From Mycolicibacterium fluoranthenivorans (GTDB taxonomy: Bacteria; Actinomycetota; Actinomycetes; Mycobacteriales; Mycobacteriaceae), in assembly GCF_011758805.1 (NCBI RefSeq), contig NZ_JAANOW010000001.1, positions 2,542,001 to 2,606,000 on the forward strand: a stretch of DNA of 64,000 nucleotides. Reading direction: 5' to 3'. Of the stretch, positions 53,655 to 63,155 are shown piece by piece (positions within the stretch are counted from its first letter, which is position 1; every line of letters begins with the position of its first letter). The translations under genes and the position numbers were made by a program. The notes beneath the pieces are model-generated. The model was not told where the DNA came from and did no database searches. It worked only from the letters and a program-made list of their open reading frames with translations.

Positions 53655-53690
53655 AATTTTGAAAGATATAGTATCAATAAAAGTTCAGCA
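53655..53690 (-). promoter_or_regulatory. AT-rich promoter region of adh with imperfect dyad
   Basis: This short AT-rich run lies about 150 bases upstream of adh. On the minus strand it offers TTGCTG and TATATC-like hexamers. An imperfect dyad around GATATAGTATC recalls the TATAGT core of the palindrome at 56081. Confidence 0.3.
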
Positions 53691-53742
53691 AGGTCTTTGG
53701 TGAAGTCGGGCCAAAGTTCCATGCCGACGGTCAAACCGGTGG

Positions 53743-54654
53743 CTAGGTGATCGACCAGAATTCCAAGAGTGTCCGAAGGGTCGCGACCAGGGGCAGCGGC
53801 TGGTCGAGCATCGGATGGTGGCCGGCACACGCAAGTTCGACGAACGGGCCTCTGAGCTGGAAGTACGCGCGAATCTTCTCGGCCATCGGGGCCGGTACCA
53901 ACCCGGACTCACACCACACATACCCGATTCGGCAGCGTATTTCGGCGATGGTCTGTTCAAAGATGTCGTCGTCATCGGCCGTTGCGAAGCGCAGTCCGCC
54001 GTTGAACACGGCGGGGTCGAATTTCCAGGTCCATCCCCGCTCGTCCCTTCGGATCGATTCGGCTGCGAGGTGTCGGCCAATGTACGGCAGCACAACGTCC
54101 TGGAACGGGATGGGTTCGAACGACGCGAGAATCGAGTTCTTGTCCTGGAAGTGTCGAGTCACCTGCGGGTGTTGCCGGCCGAGGACGGTATCGGGGACCA
54201 GGCCGGGCAGGGGCGGATCGATGATCAATACGGCGTTGATCTCGCTGCCGTAGTGCGATGCCGCGATGGCGGCGACCCATCCGCCCATGCTGTGGCCGAT
54301 CACGATCGGTCGCCCGCCGGCTCCCGACTGTGCCGTTGCGGCCGCCAGCAATTCGCGGGCCCACAGATCCCACGAATACGCGGGGCGGCGATCACTGTCA
54401 CCGTGACCGCTCAAATCCGGCGCGACGACATGGTGGGTACGAGTGAAGAAGGGGGCGATGTGATCCCACCACCCGCAGTGTCCACCCCCGCCGTGAACGA
54501 GCAACAGTGGTGGTAGCTCCGGTCGTCCCCACGTCCTCAGGCTTATCGTGGCGCCCTCTACCTCGATTCGGCTATGTCGAGGCGTATGTTGCAGCGCGGC
54601 CGTGAACCATGTGGGGGTGGTGGACTGCGGAAGCGCGCGTTGAAAGAGCTTCAT
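53743..54654 (-). CDS. alpha/beta hydrolase
   Basis: 303 residues. Oxyanion loop LLVHGGGGHCGWWDHI, HVVAPDLSGHGDSDRR, nucleophile in IGHSMGGW, late acid/His region with AGHHPMLDQPLPL: complete Ser-Asp-His set. It resembles epoxide hydrolase/haloalkane dehalogenase-like or MhpC-type C-C bond hydrolases. No signal peptide. Same strand as adh, 231 bases apart, so probably a separate transcript. Confidence 0.85.
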   Translation of the reverse strand: MKLFQRALPQSTTPTWFTAALQHTPRHSRIEVEGATISLRTWGRPELPPLLLVHGGGGHCGWWDHIAPFFTRTHHVVAPDLSGHGDSDRRPAYSWDLWARELLAAATAQSGAGGRPIVIGHSMGGWVAAIAASHYGSEINAVLIIDPPLPGLVPDTVLGRQHPQVTRHFQDKNSILASFEPIPFQDVVLPYIGRHLAAESIRRDERGWTWKFDPAVFNGGLRFATADDDDIFEQTIAEIRCRIGYVWCESGLVPAPMAEKIRAYFQLRGPFVELACAGHHPMLDQPLPLVATLRTLLEFWSIT

Positions 54655-54953
54655 GGAAAATGTGTACTACACCTCGTACCGAGTTCGGCGGCCGTTCGGC
54701 GGGTAAGTCTGTCCCGGTCCGGGTCTACGCTATCTTGCGGCGTGCGAACGATCGTTTGTGCTCTGGGGCGATGAGCGTGGACCTTGCCTTCGATATCGTG
54801 TCGTGAATGATGCTGTACCACAGTACTTCGGATGAGATCGCAATCTGTGTCCGTGAACTGATGTGAACGTACGTTCCATGGCTATATAGTCGGTCTCGGG
54901 GTCGCCGACACGATCATGTGCCGGCGTGTCGACAACCGACGACGAGGTGAGGA
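54655..54953. promoter_or_regulatory. divergent promoter region with GAACGTACGTTC palindrome
   Basis: 299 bases without a gene between the minus-strand hydrolase and the nitroreductase. At 54865-54876 GAACGTACGTTC is a perfect 12-base palindrome; a TATATAGT element follows at about 54882, a possible -10 for the nitroreductase. The palindrome is a candidate TetR-type operator. Confidence 0.45.
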
Positions 54954-55655
54954 ATGACGATGGATACGCAGCTGAGTCTCGAGGCGCAGACATTGGCCAG
55001 GCTGGTCCGAGATCGCCATAGCTGCCGTGCATTCCGGCCTGAATCGGTACCGCGCGACACCATTGAGCAGATCCTGGACGTCGCACGGGCGACCCCGTCG
55101 TGGTGCAACACTCAACCTTGGCACGTCCACATCACCGAAGGGCCGGGGACCGAGAGCTTTCGTTCTGCGCTGGCGACGCACGTTGATCGGAGTTTTACGG
55201 AAAGTCCCGATTTCACCTTCCCGCTCGCTTATGAGGGGATCTACCGAGAGCGGCGCCGGGTGGCCGGATGGCAACTCTACGAGAGTCTGGGCATCGCCAA
55301 AGGCGATCGAGTCGCCTCTGGTCGGCAGATGTTGGAGAACTTCCAGCTGTTCGGGGCCCCGCACGTGGCCATCGTCACGACCGACCGGAGCCTGGGCGTC
55401 TATGGCGCAGTCGACTGCGGCCTGTTCGTTCAGAGTTTCCTCCTCGCTGCCGCTAGTCGGGGCGTGGCCACCATCCCTCAAGCTGCGATCGCAAGCCAGG
55501 CTCCGCTGGTCCGCGAGCACTTGAACCTGTCGGATGATCGACTTGTGCTACTGGGTATCTCGTTCGGATACGCCGACGAGGCGCACCCTGCCAATGGTTA
55601 CCGAACGCCGCGGCAGGGCATCTCCGATGTGGTCACCTGGCGCTCCGCTGATTGA
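54954..55655 (+). CDS. nitroreductase-family FMN oxidoreductase
   Basis: 233 residues, ATG behind GAGG. Nitroreductase fold: RHSCRAFRPESVPRDTIEQIL with the Arg/Ser FMN-binding start, ATPSWCNTQPWHV, the central GAVDCGLFVQSFLLAAASRGVATIPQAA and the flavin contact LLGISFGYADEAHPAN. It would use NAD(P)H to reduce nitro groups, quinones or enone-like substrates. Related enzymes occur in mycobacterial catabolic clusters. The 3' end runs toward the remnant VOC gene on the other strand. Confidence 0.85.
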   Translation: MTMDTQLSLEAQTLARLVRDRHSCRAFRPESVPRDTIEQILDVARATPSWCNTQPWHVHITEGPGTESFRSALATHVDRSFTESPDFTFPLAYEGIYRERRRVAGWQLYESLGIAKGDRVASGRQMLENFQLFGAPHVAIVTTDRSLGVYGAVDCGLFVQSFLLAAASRGVATIPQAAIASQAPLVREHLNLSDDRLVLLGISFGYADEAHPANGYRTPRQGISDVVTWRSAD

Positions 55656-55659
55656 CGAC

Positions 55660-55952
55660 GCGCCACCGACTCGGTCCGGTCGGCGCACCCTCGGGGTAGG
55701 GGGAGCGTGCACCGCAGGCAGATGTCGGCGGCGCCCACGGTGAGGGGTCCTCGCCGCCGGATGAACTCCGTTTCCGTGTTGGTGGATGCTCAACATCGCC
55801 TCGCCTATCACCACCTGGCGCAGGCTGGTATCCCCGTCTACGGCATGCTCAAGGATCACTCGCGCGCCGATTATCTCGGCGTATAAGTCGCAGGCGTCGC
55901 CCAGCTTGGCGACGGTGATGGCAACGTGGTCAAAACCACTGATCGGCAACAT
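55660..55952 (-). pseudogene. VOC/glyoxalase-fold protein, frameshifted and truncated
   Basis: From ATG 55952 the frame reads MLPISGFDHVAITVAKLGD, YAEIIGARVILEHAVDGDT and EAMLSIHQHGN, the first beta-alpha-beta-beta unit of a vicinal-oxygen-chelate protein. Near 55745 the homology jumps to another frame (LTVGAADICLR) and then ends against the nitroreductase gene. The second module with further metal ligands is absent, so it is a remnant. Confidence 0.7.
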
Positions 55953-56204
55953 ATTCGGCGATCTGTCGCGCCAAGTGAGCGTCGATGTCCGGAGCGGCGT
56001 CGTGGCGGTCGACCCGTCCCCTCCTGTTGTCGACGCGGGCGAGCGAAAGTGCCAGATACCTATTGTGTATGGAAATATAAATTTGTATAGTTACAAATGC
56101 CAGCCGGTTCTGAACCGCCCGATCTGTGTCGTGACGACAGTGTGTGCGGCTATCAGGGCGGCTGTGACGCCGACAGGTGTCGATACTCAATGCGGAGGAA
56201 TCAA
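55953..56204. promoter_or_regulatory. upstream region of the 56205 operon with ATTTGTA-TAGT-TACAAAT palindrome
   Basis: ATTTGTA at 56081-56087 and TACAAAT at 56092-56098 are perfect 7-base arms around TAGT, in a stretch of unusually low GC. The position, about 107 bases ahead of the GTG start, and the symmetry fit a TetR-type operator over a promoter. No gene in the region. Confidence 0.5.
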
Positions 56205-57266
56205 GTGGGAGAGCCGAACGTGATCACGGAAACCGATGACTTTTTCTGTCACCAGACCATCCAGCCACACTCATATGTCGCCCTCAACGATCTGAGCTGG
56301 GGTGAACGCGGTTACCACACGCTTGGCGATCCGGACCGGTTCGGTCTGGATATCGGCGTCGCCAGTTATGCCAACCGTGGGATGTTCCACACCTACGCCA
56401 TCGCCGGCGTGCCCGGGAAACAGTGGTCGCTGCGTGCCACCCGGGATTTCAGCGAGGGTCGCTGGGAACTGCGGGCCGGTCCGATCCAAGCTCGCATCAT
56501 CGAACCGATGCGCCGGTGGTCCTTCACGTGTGCGCCGAATGACTCCGGTATCGCCTTTGATCTTGAATTCGAAGCCCGCAATGGCCCCTATATGATTCCG
56601 CAGCCACCGATCCGTAAGGGCGGCAGGCTGATTCATGAGGACATCTACGTATTCCAGACCGGGTTCTATACCGGAACGCTGAGTCTGGACGACGAAGTGT
56701 TCGAGGTCGATCGGGTGCCCGGTGCCCGTGATCGGACGTGGGGAGTGCGCGTCGCCGGTGAAGGGCAGCTGCCGCACGGCGTCCTCGCCTGGCTCAACGC
56801 CAACTTCGACGACGTGTCGATCATCGCGCATATCCGTGACCGCGGAGACGAGGTGCCGCAGGTGCGAGACGGGGCGGTGTACCACGACGGCGGTGACATC
56901 GTGCCGATCGTCGGCTTCGAGCATGACCTGAATTTCGATTACGAGACCCGGCAATGCCTCGGCGGGACCATCACCCTGACCGACGAGCGCGGCGAGGTCT
57001 GGCCGATCGAGATCGAGCCGTCGCTGCGGATGTACCTCTCGGGCGCGGGATACACCTCCAACAGCGTTCGGCGCGACAGGTTCACCGATCCGATCTGGCA
57101 CGAGCGGTGGGACCTGACGGACAGCGATCTCGTCGCGCGAGTGGAAGGGCTCAACGACAATATTTCGCACATGCGCTGCGGCGAGCGCAAGGGACACGGT
57201 GTGCTCGAGACATCCGTCGGTGCACATTCGAAGTACAAGGTCCGGGAGCCGATCGAATGGGCGTAG
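56205..57266 (+). CDS. unrecognised protein, first gene of acyl-CoA operon
   Basis: 353 residues from GTG 56205 with GGAGG well placed; longer frame starts at 56097. I do not recognise the family with certainty. It is beta-rich with many Trp/Tyr/Arg residues (RWELRAGPIQARIIEPMRRW; FDLEFEARNGPYMIPQPP; VPGARDRTWGVR), which recalls lipocalin-like or AttH-type two-barrel proteins found beside mycobacterial lipid-degradation genes. No signal or membrane segment. It overlaps the ligase gene by ten bases, so it should act in the same pathway, perhaps as a ligand-binding or isomerase-like component. Confidence 0.75.
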   Translation: MGEPNVITETDDFFCHQTIQPHSYVALNDLSWGERGYHTLGDPDRFGLDIGVASYANRGMFHTYAIAGVPGKQWSLRATRDFSEGRWELRAGPIQARIIEPMRRWSFTCAPNDSGIAFDLEFEARNGPYMIPQPPIRKGGRLIHEDIYVFQTGFYTGTLSLDDEVFEVDRVPGARDRTWGVRVAGEGQLPHGVLAWLNANFDDVSIIAHIRDRGDEVPQVRDGAVYHDGGDIVPIVGFEHDLNFDYETRQCLGGTITLTDERGEVWPIEIEPSLRMYLSGAGYTSNSVRRDRFTDPIWHERWDLTDSDLVARVEGLNDNISHMRCGERKGHGVLETSVGAHSKYKVREPIEWA

Positions 57267-58831
57267 TCAGCCCGCTAACCCTGTCTGCCGCATTTCAGGC
57301 GACAGTCGAACGCCACCCCGATCGGGTGGCGCTGCGTACGATCGATGACAGTGAGCGCTACACCTGGCGCGATTACGCCGACGAGGTTGGTCGGGTTGCC
57401 AGGGGATTGGCGGCCCTTGGGGTCGACCGCGGCGACACCGTGGCGATGTTGTTGACCAACAGACCCGCGTTCCACATCGTCGATACCGCGGCCCTGCACC
57501 TCGGTGCCACAGCGGTATCGGTGTATCCGACGCTTCCGCCCGAGGACATCGCTTGGACGATCAATGACTCCGGCGCGAAGGTCGTCGTCACCGAACTGGC
57601 GAAGCTCGACTCCATACGGGCCGCCGGTGTCAGTGTCCCGATCGTTCTGGTGGATGGCCGGGAAACCGGTGTCATACCGTTCGGCGATCTCGATGGTGAC
57701 CATGATGTGCAGCGAGCCTGGCGCGCTGTTGCACCCGATGACGTTGCGGTGATCGTGTACACCTCCGGAACCACCGGAACGCCGAAGGGAGTCGAGTTGA
57801 CCCATGCGGCGGTTCTGGGCAATACGAAGGGTCTGCACCACGCAATCGGCACCGTGGAGGGCGCCAGGGTCGTGTCGTATCTGCCGATGGCGCATGCCGC
57901 GGAGCGGCAACTGTCCCACTACCGGGCCATGGTGTTCGGCCTGGAAGTGACGACGTGTCCCGATTCCCGTCTCATGCCTGAGTATCTGCTCGCGGTGCGT
58001 CCGCACTACTTCTTCGCTCCACCAAGGATGTTGGCGAAGTTCAGGGCCGCGGCAGTGGGGCTGGACGCTCCGATACTTGAGCACTTCGGGCTCGATCAGG
58101 CAGTCGTTGCCTTGACCGGAAGCGCCCCGGTACCAGCCGAGCTCACCCAGTTCTGGCTGGATGCCGGATTGCCTCTGGTCGAGGCGTGGGGGGTCACCGA
58201 GTGCGGTGCGTTCGGCGCATTCGGCCGGCCGGGGAGCTACCGGGTCGGGACCTGCGGACCTGCCCTGCCCGGCGTCGAGCTCAAGGTTGCCGATGACGGC
58301 GAGATCCTTTTGCGCAGTCCATGGTTGATGCGCGGGTATCGCAACCAGCCTGACGCCACTGCTGAGGCTATCGATCCCGATGGCTGGCTGCACACCGGGG
58401 ATGTCGGCGAGTTCGACGACGGCCACCTACGGATCATCGACCGCAAGAAGGAGATCATCATCAACGCGGCGGGCAAGAACATGTCGCCGGCGCATATCGA
58501 AGCCCGTTTGAAAGAATCCGACCAACTGATCGGAGAAGCAGTCGTGATCGGTGATAACCGGCCCTACAACGTGGCGCTGGTGGTTCCGGACCCGGCGGTG
58601 GCATCGCAGCTCGAAGGAGATCTCAGTAGGGCCATCGTTGAGGCAATGCGGCGGGCTAACGCTCGATTGGCCCGTGTCGAACAGATCAAACGGATTGAAA
58701 TCCTGAATGAGCCATGGCTTCCCGGTGGGGATGAACTGACACCGACCATGAAGCTCAAGCGCAGGGCGATACACGGCAAATATGCCGTCACAATCGATCA
58801 GATTTACGCAGGTGGAGGGATTGGGATCTAA
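57257..58831 (+). CDS. AMP-binding acyl-CoA ligase (FAA/FadD15-like)
   Basis: 524 residues from ATG 57257. Adenylating enzyme with P-loop VYTSGTTGTPKGVE, EAWGVTECGAFG, GWLHTGDVGEFDDGHLRIIDRKKEIIINAAGKNMSP and C-terminal Lys in LTPTMKLKRR. The last motifs and the PTMKLKR ending are of the long-chain fatty acyl-CoA synthetase subgroup. It activates a fatty or cyclic acid for the dehydrogenase encoded next. Its stop TAA shares one base with the next ATG. Confidence 0.88.
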   Translation: MGVVSPLTLSAAFQATVERHPDRVALRTIDDSERYTWRDYADEVGRVARGLAALGVDRGDTVAMLLTNRPAFHIVDTAALHLGATAVSVYPTLPPEDIAWTINDSGAKVVVTELAKLDSIRAAGVSVPIVLVDGRETGVIPFGDLDGDHDVQRAWRAVAPDDVAVIVYTSGTTGTPKGVELTHAAVLGNTKGLHHAIGTVEGARVVSYLPMAHAAERQLSHYRAMVFGLEVTTCPDSRLMPEYLLAVRPHYFFAPPRMLAKFRAAAVGLDAPILEHFGLDQAVVALTGSAPVPAELTQFWLDAGLPLVEAWGVTECGAFGAFGRPGSYRVGTCGPALPGVELKVADDGEILLRSPWLMRGYRNQPDATAEAIDPDGWLHTGDVGEFDDGHLRIIDRKKEIIINAAGKNMSPAHIEARLKESDQLIGEAVVIGDNRPYNVALVVPDPAVASQLEGDLSRAIVEAMRRANARLARVEQIKRIEILNEPWLPGGDELTPTMKLKRRAIHGKYAVTIDQIYAGGGIGI

Positions 58832-60003
58832 TGGCTGTGGTCACCGGAACGGTGCAACAACTGTCCGACGACGAGATGGCGATCCGCGATGCGGTGCGCG
58901 GGATCGCCGCCAGATTTGGACCTGACTACTACCAGGAGCAGGTCGACACCGGTGGCAGTTGCGCTGAGCTGTGGAACGCGCTCGGCCGCAACGGGTATCT
59001 CGGCATGCATTTGCCCGAAGAGTACGGGGGCGGTGGCCTCGGCCTGCGTGAGATCGCGATGGTCGTCGAGGAAACCGCTATCGCGGGCTGCCCCCTGCAA
59101 TCAATGCTGTTCTCTCCGGGCGTGGTCGGCACCGTCATCGACCGCAGTGCCAACGAGGAGCAGAAGCGCCGTTGGCTGCCAGGCGTCGCCACCGGGGAGA
59201 CTCGGCTGTCCTTTGCGATCACCGAGCCTGATGCGGGATCGAACGCGCACCGAATCGCCACCACCGCTGTCCGACACGGCGACCACTACGTCCTGAACGG
59301 GCAAAAGGTGTTCATCACGGGTATGGAATCAGCCGCCTGGGTGATGGTCGTGGCGCGCACCCATACCGACGAGCTGACTGGACGCTCGCAGTCGTCGGTC
59401 TTCATGGTGCCGACCGACGCACCTGGCCTGTCCTTCACGCCCATCCGGACGGTGATGAATCAGCCGGACAAGAGTCACCAGGTCTTCTTCGACGATGTGG
59501 CCGTTGCCGCCGAAAATCTGGTAGGGCCTGAAGGCAAAGGCCTGCGCGTGGCATTCACCGGCCTCAACACCGAGCGGATATTGACCAGCTCGTTGTGTAC
59601 CGGGATCGGCCGTTACGCGCTGAACAAGGCCGTCGACTACGCCAACTCGCGTCGAGTGTGGGACCAGCCGATCGGGGCGCACCAGGGCGTCGCCCACCCA
59701 CTTGCGGCCGCTCACATTCATCTTGAGGCCGCCCGGCTCGTGACAAATCGGGCCTGCGAGCTCTACGACACCGGAGCCGAGGTCGGTGAACTCGCGAACA
59801 TGGCCAAGTACCTGGGCGCCTCCTCGGGTCTGGAAGCCCTCGACTCCGCAGTGGCGGTGCATGGTGGCAATGGCGTCACCTTCGAGTATCAACTGGCGAC
59901 GTACTTCTGGGTGGTGCGGATGCTCAACATGGGACCGGTATCCAAGGAGATGATCCTGAACTTCGTTGCCGAGCATTCGTTGGGATTGCCGCGCTCATAC
60001 TGA
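58831..60003 (+). CDS. acyl-CoA dehydrogenase
   Basis: 390 residues. FAITEPDAGSNAHRI and LNGQKVFITG mark the middle domain, GNGVTFEYQLATYFWVVRM the C-terminal one. The classical Tyr-Glu-Gly base is absent; Glu248 in GLNTERILTSS occupies the alternative base position of isovaleryl-CoA-type enzymes, so activity is likely. Performs alpha,beta-dehydrogenation of the CoA ester made by the ligase. Last gene of the three-gene operon, convergent with the epimerase gene 14 bases away. Confidence 0.88.
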   Translation: MAVVTGTVQQLSDDEMAIRDAVRGIAARFGPDYYQEQVDTGGSCAELWNALGRNGYLGMHLPEEYGGGGLGLREIAMVVEETAIAGCPLQSMLFSPGVVGTVIDRSANEEQKRRWLPGVATGETRLSFAITEPDAGSNAHRIATTAVRHGDHYVLNGQKVFITGMESAAWVMVVARTHTDELTGRSQSSVFMVPTDAPGLSFTPIRTVMNQPDKSHQVFFDDVAVAAENLVGPEGKGLRVAFTGLNTERILTSSLCTGIGRYALNKAVDYANSRRVWDQPIGAHQGVAHPLAAAHIHLEAARLVTNRACELYDTGAEVGELANMAKYLGASSGLEALDSAVAVHGGNGVTFEYQLATYFWVVRMLNMGPVSKEMILNFVAEHSLGLPRSY

Positions 60004-60017
60004 GGGCGGCGTGCCCG

Positions 60018-60920
60018 CTAGGTCCTCAGGAGCTCGGGGTGGAAGTTCGCCACCATCCGGCGGATACCGTCCCGCCAGTCCACCGCCGTGCCGCCGACGA
60101 GTTCGTGCATCCGCGTCGTGTCGGTCGGGCCGCCACGCAAGGCCTGTGCGCTCTCTTCGAACACCGGCTCGCGCCCGACGAGTTCGCCGATGTAGGTGCA
60201 CCATTCCTGCAGGCTGACCGTCTGATCACCGCACCAGTTGACCGTCGTCGCGGGTACCGACGCGGCGGCGAGCATCTTCGGCAGCGTCGCGATGATGTCG
60301 TCCTCGTGAATGGGGTTGTAGCGCGCGGGACCGCCGGGCGGGACGGGGATCGGCACCCCGGCGCGCATCATCTCCATCTGATAGAACGGCCAGCCGCCGT
60401 TGTCGCCATAGGGCACGTTGAGCCGGGCGATCACCGTCGGCACACCGAGCGCGCGAGCCATCGTGCGGGCGACCACCTCGCCGGCGATCTTGGAGATCGA
60501 GTACGTCGGAAGCAGTGACTTGTGATTGTCGCCGAGTGCTGCGGTCTCGGTGCGCGGCTCGTCATCGGGCGGGTCGTACACCGCGGCCGACGAACAGTGC
60601 AGGAACGCCTTCGCGTCGGCGCAGTGCGCCATCAGCAGACCCACCGATTCGGCATTGGCCCCCAGGTCCTTGTCCCAGCGTCCGCTCTTGGCGACCGCGA
60701 GGTTGAGGACGTAGTCGAAATCGGACGGGATGCCGCTGAAGTCGCCCGCGGCGAGGTTGACCTTCTCGCAGCGAATCCCCGCGCTTTCCAGACTCTCTCG
60801 GGCTGCGGTGTCGGTGAATCGGGCGATACCCCACACCTCGTTCTCGGCTGCCAGCGATAACGCCAGGGGTGCCGCGACCTGTCCGGTCGGACCTGTGATG
60901 AGGATCTTCGAGCCGCGCAT
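60018..60920 (-). CDS. NAD(P)-dependent epimerase/dehydratase family protein
   Basis: 300 residues from ATG 60920. Extended SDR: glycine loop ITGPTGQVAAPLA, Ser in LHCSSAAVYDP, YSISK as the Tyr-x3-Lys pair, ARLNVPYGDNGGW in the substrate half. This class includes sugar epimerases and 3-beta-hydroxysteroid-like dehydrogenases; the specificity is not visible. It begins the backbone segment leading to dapB. Confidence 0.85.
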   Translation of the reverse strand: MRGSKILITGPTGQVAAPLALSLAAENEVWGIARFTDTAARESLESAGIRCEKVNLAAGDFSGIPSDFDYVLNLAVAKSGRWDKDLGANAESVGLLMAHCADAKAFLHCSSAAVYDPPDDEPRTETAALGDNHKSLLPTYSISKIAGEVVARTMARALGVPTVIARLNVPYGDNGGWPFYQMEMMRAGVPIPVPPGGPARYNPIHEDDIIATLPKMLAAASVPATTVNWCGDQTVSLQEWCTYIGELVGREPVFEESAQALRGGPTDTTRMHELVGGTAVDWRDGIRRMVANFHPELLRT

Positions 60921-60929
60921 GGCCAGATG

Positions 60930-61379
60930 CTACTCGGCGCGCAGCACCAGTCCGGTGCCTTCGGCGCCGGTGAGTGTCAGGCGATCGCCGTCGATCGAGG
61001 TCTGGACCGGGCCGTGGAGCACGCGCAGGATCGATCGTTCGAGGTCACCGAGTTCGCCGTCGCATACCGGCCCGCTGGTGTTGAGTGCAGCGTGTCCACC
61101 CGCCAGCCGGTGCCGATGAGTGGGCAGGCCATCATCGTGGTGGCCAGCCGTGTCGTCAGATGCCCACCGCTGAGATCGGCCAGGCCGGACCCGCGGTTGC
61201 AGCCGGCGAACGCCGAGAGCCGGCCGTCGGCGAAACTCAGCGTCAACGGCCCGTTGCCGGGGATCTGCTCGCCCGTGACCGCCACCGACACCTTCGGGCG
61301 TGGGGGCCTCATCAGCCGTCGCGGTACCGGCGCTGCCGGCCACGGCCAGCATGGCGACAAGGAACGGGACAAGGCGCAT
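60930..61379 (-). pseudogene. META-domain exported protein with two compensating frameshifts
   Basis: From ATG 61379 the frame gives a signal peptide (MRLVPFLVAMLAVAGSAGTATA). After DEAPTP the homology continues in the next frame: KVSVAVTGEQIPGNGPLTLSFADGR, FAGCNRGSGLADLSG, TTMMACP, typical of HslJ-like META domains. Near 61090 it returns to the first frame for the end (SIDGDRLTLTGAEGTGLVLR). One extra and one missing base, about 200 bases apart, would restore a 150-residue protein. Either recent decay or two sequencing errors; both are possible in such GC-rich runs. Confidence 0.7.
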
Positions 61380-61406
61380 GGCTCCACGGTACGGACCCCG
61401 CAGTAG

Positions 61407-62149
<743 letters not shown>

Positions 62150-62150
<1 letters not shown>

Positions 62151-62638
62151 TGGCCGACCCGGACAGGCGGGACGGTGTGCGCAGCCTGCGCATCCAGCTC
62201 CTGATCGGCCTGATGTGCGTCGCGATGGTCGTCTACTTCGTCATCCTCGGCCGGATCGCCGTGGCGTTCATCGCCTCCGGCGAGGCTGCGGCCATCGGGC
62301 TGGGGGTGGCGTTGCTCTTGCTGCCCATCGTCGGACTGTGGGCGATGGTGAGCACCCTGCGGGCCGGATTCGCACACCAGCGGCTGGCTCGGCTGGCCCG
62401 CGAGGCCGGGATGGAGCTGGACGTCAGTGCACTGCCGAGGATGCCGTCGGGCCGGATCGACCGCGACGCGGCCGACGGGCTCTTCGAGACGGTCCGCGAG
62501 GAGCTGGAAGCCGACCGGGACAACTGGGTGCGGTGGTACCGGCTGGCCCGGGCCTATGACTACGCCGGCGACCGGAGCCGCGCCCGCGAGACGATGCGCA
62601 CGGCGGTCGATATGGAACGGGCCGTGGAACGCGCGTGA
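62150..62638 (+). CDS. small membrane protein (Rv2772c-like)
   Basis: 162 residues. Two membrane helices at about residues 10-35 (LLIGLMCVAMVVYFVILG) and 45-70 (AIGLGVALLLLPIVGLW), then a soluble C-terminal tail rich in Arg and Glu with a TPR-like LARAYDYAGDRSRARETMRTAVDM. Follows dapB in the conserved mycobacterial order. Function unknown. The stop overlaps the next GTG. Confidence 0.85.
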
Positions 62639-63084
62639 AGCTGCTGGTCGTGCACCACACCCCGTCGCCGCATTGCCAGGAGATGTTCGAGGCGGTGCTT
62701 TCGGGTGCGACGGATCCGGAGATCGAAGGCGTCGAGGTGGTGCGCCGTCCGGCACTGACGGTGTCGCCGGTGGACATGCTGGAAGCCGACGGGTATCTGC
62801 TCGGCAGCCCGGTCAACCTGGGATATCTGAGCGGGGCGCTCAAACATGCCTTCGACGAGTCGTACTACCAGATCCTCGATTCCACCCGGGGCAGGCCGTT
62901 CGGACTATGGCTGCACGGCAATGAGGGCACCGAGGGTGCCGAGCGTGCCATCACCGGGATCACTGCGGGACTGGGCTGGGTGAAAGCGGCCGAGTATGTC
63001 GTGGTCTCGGGGAAGCCCGCCAAATCCGACCTCGAGGCGTGCTGGAATCTGGGGGCGACGGTCGCCGCTGCGCTGACCGCGTGA
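62635..63084 (+). CDS. flavodoxin-like/NADPH-dependent FMN reductase family protein (Rv2771c-like)
   Basis: 149 residues, GTG start overlapping the membrane-protein gene. Flavodoxin fold: N-terminal strand LLVVHHTPSPHCQEMFEAVL in the FMN phosphate loop position, YLLGSPVNLGYLSGALKHAFDE and LWLHGNEGTEGAERAI. Probably binds FMN for electron transfer. Third member of the dapB operon. Confidence 0.82.
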   Translation: MKLLVVHHTPSPHCQEMFEAVLSGATDPEIEGVEVVRRPALTVSPVDMLEADGYLLGSPVNLGYLSGALKHAFDESYYQILDSTRGRPFGLWLHGNEGTEGAERAITGITAGLGWVKAAEYVVVSGKPAKSDLEACWNLGATVAAALTA

Positions 63085-63155
63085 TCGGCAATAATCAGAG
63101 ATTGCCCTGGTCTTCGGATGGGTCGGGGTGTCACCAATCGACGGGAGAACCTGAT

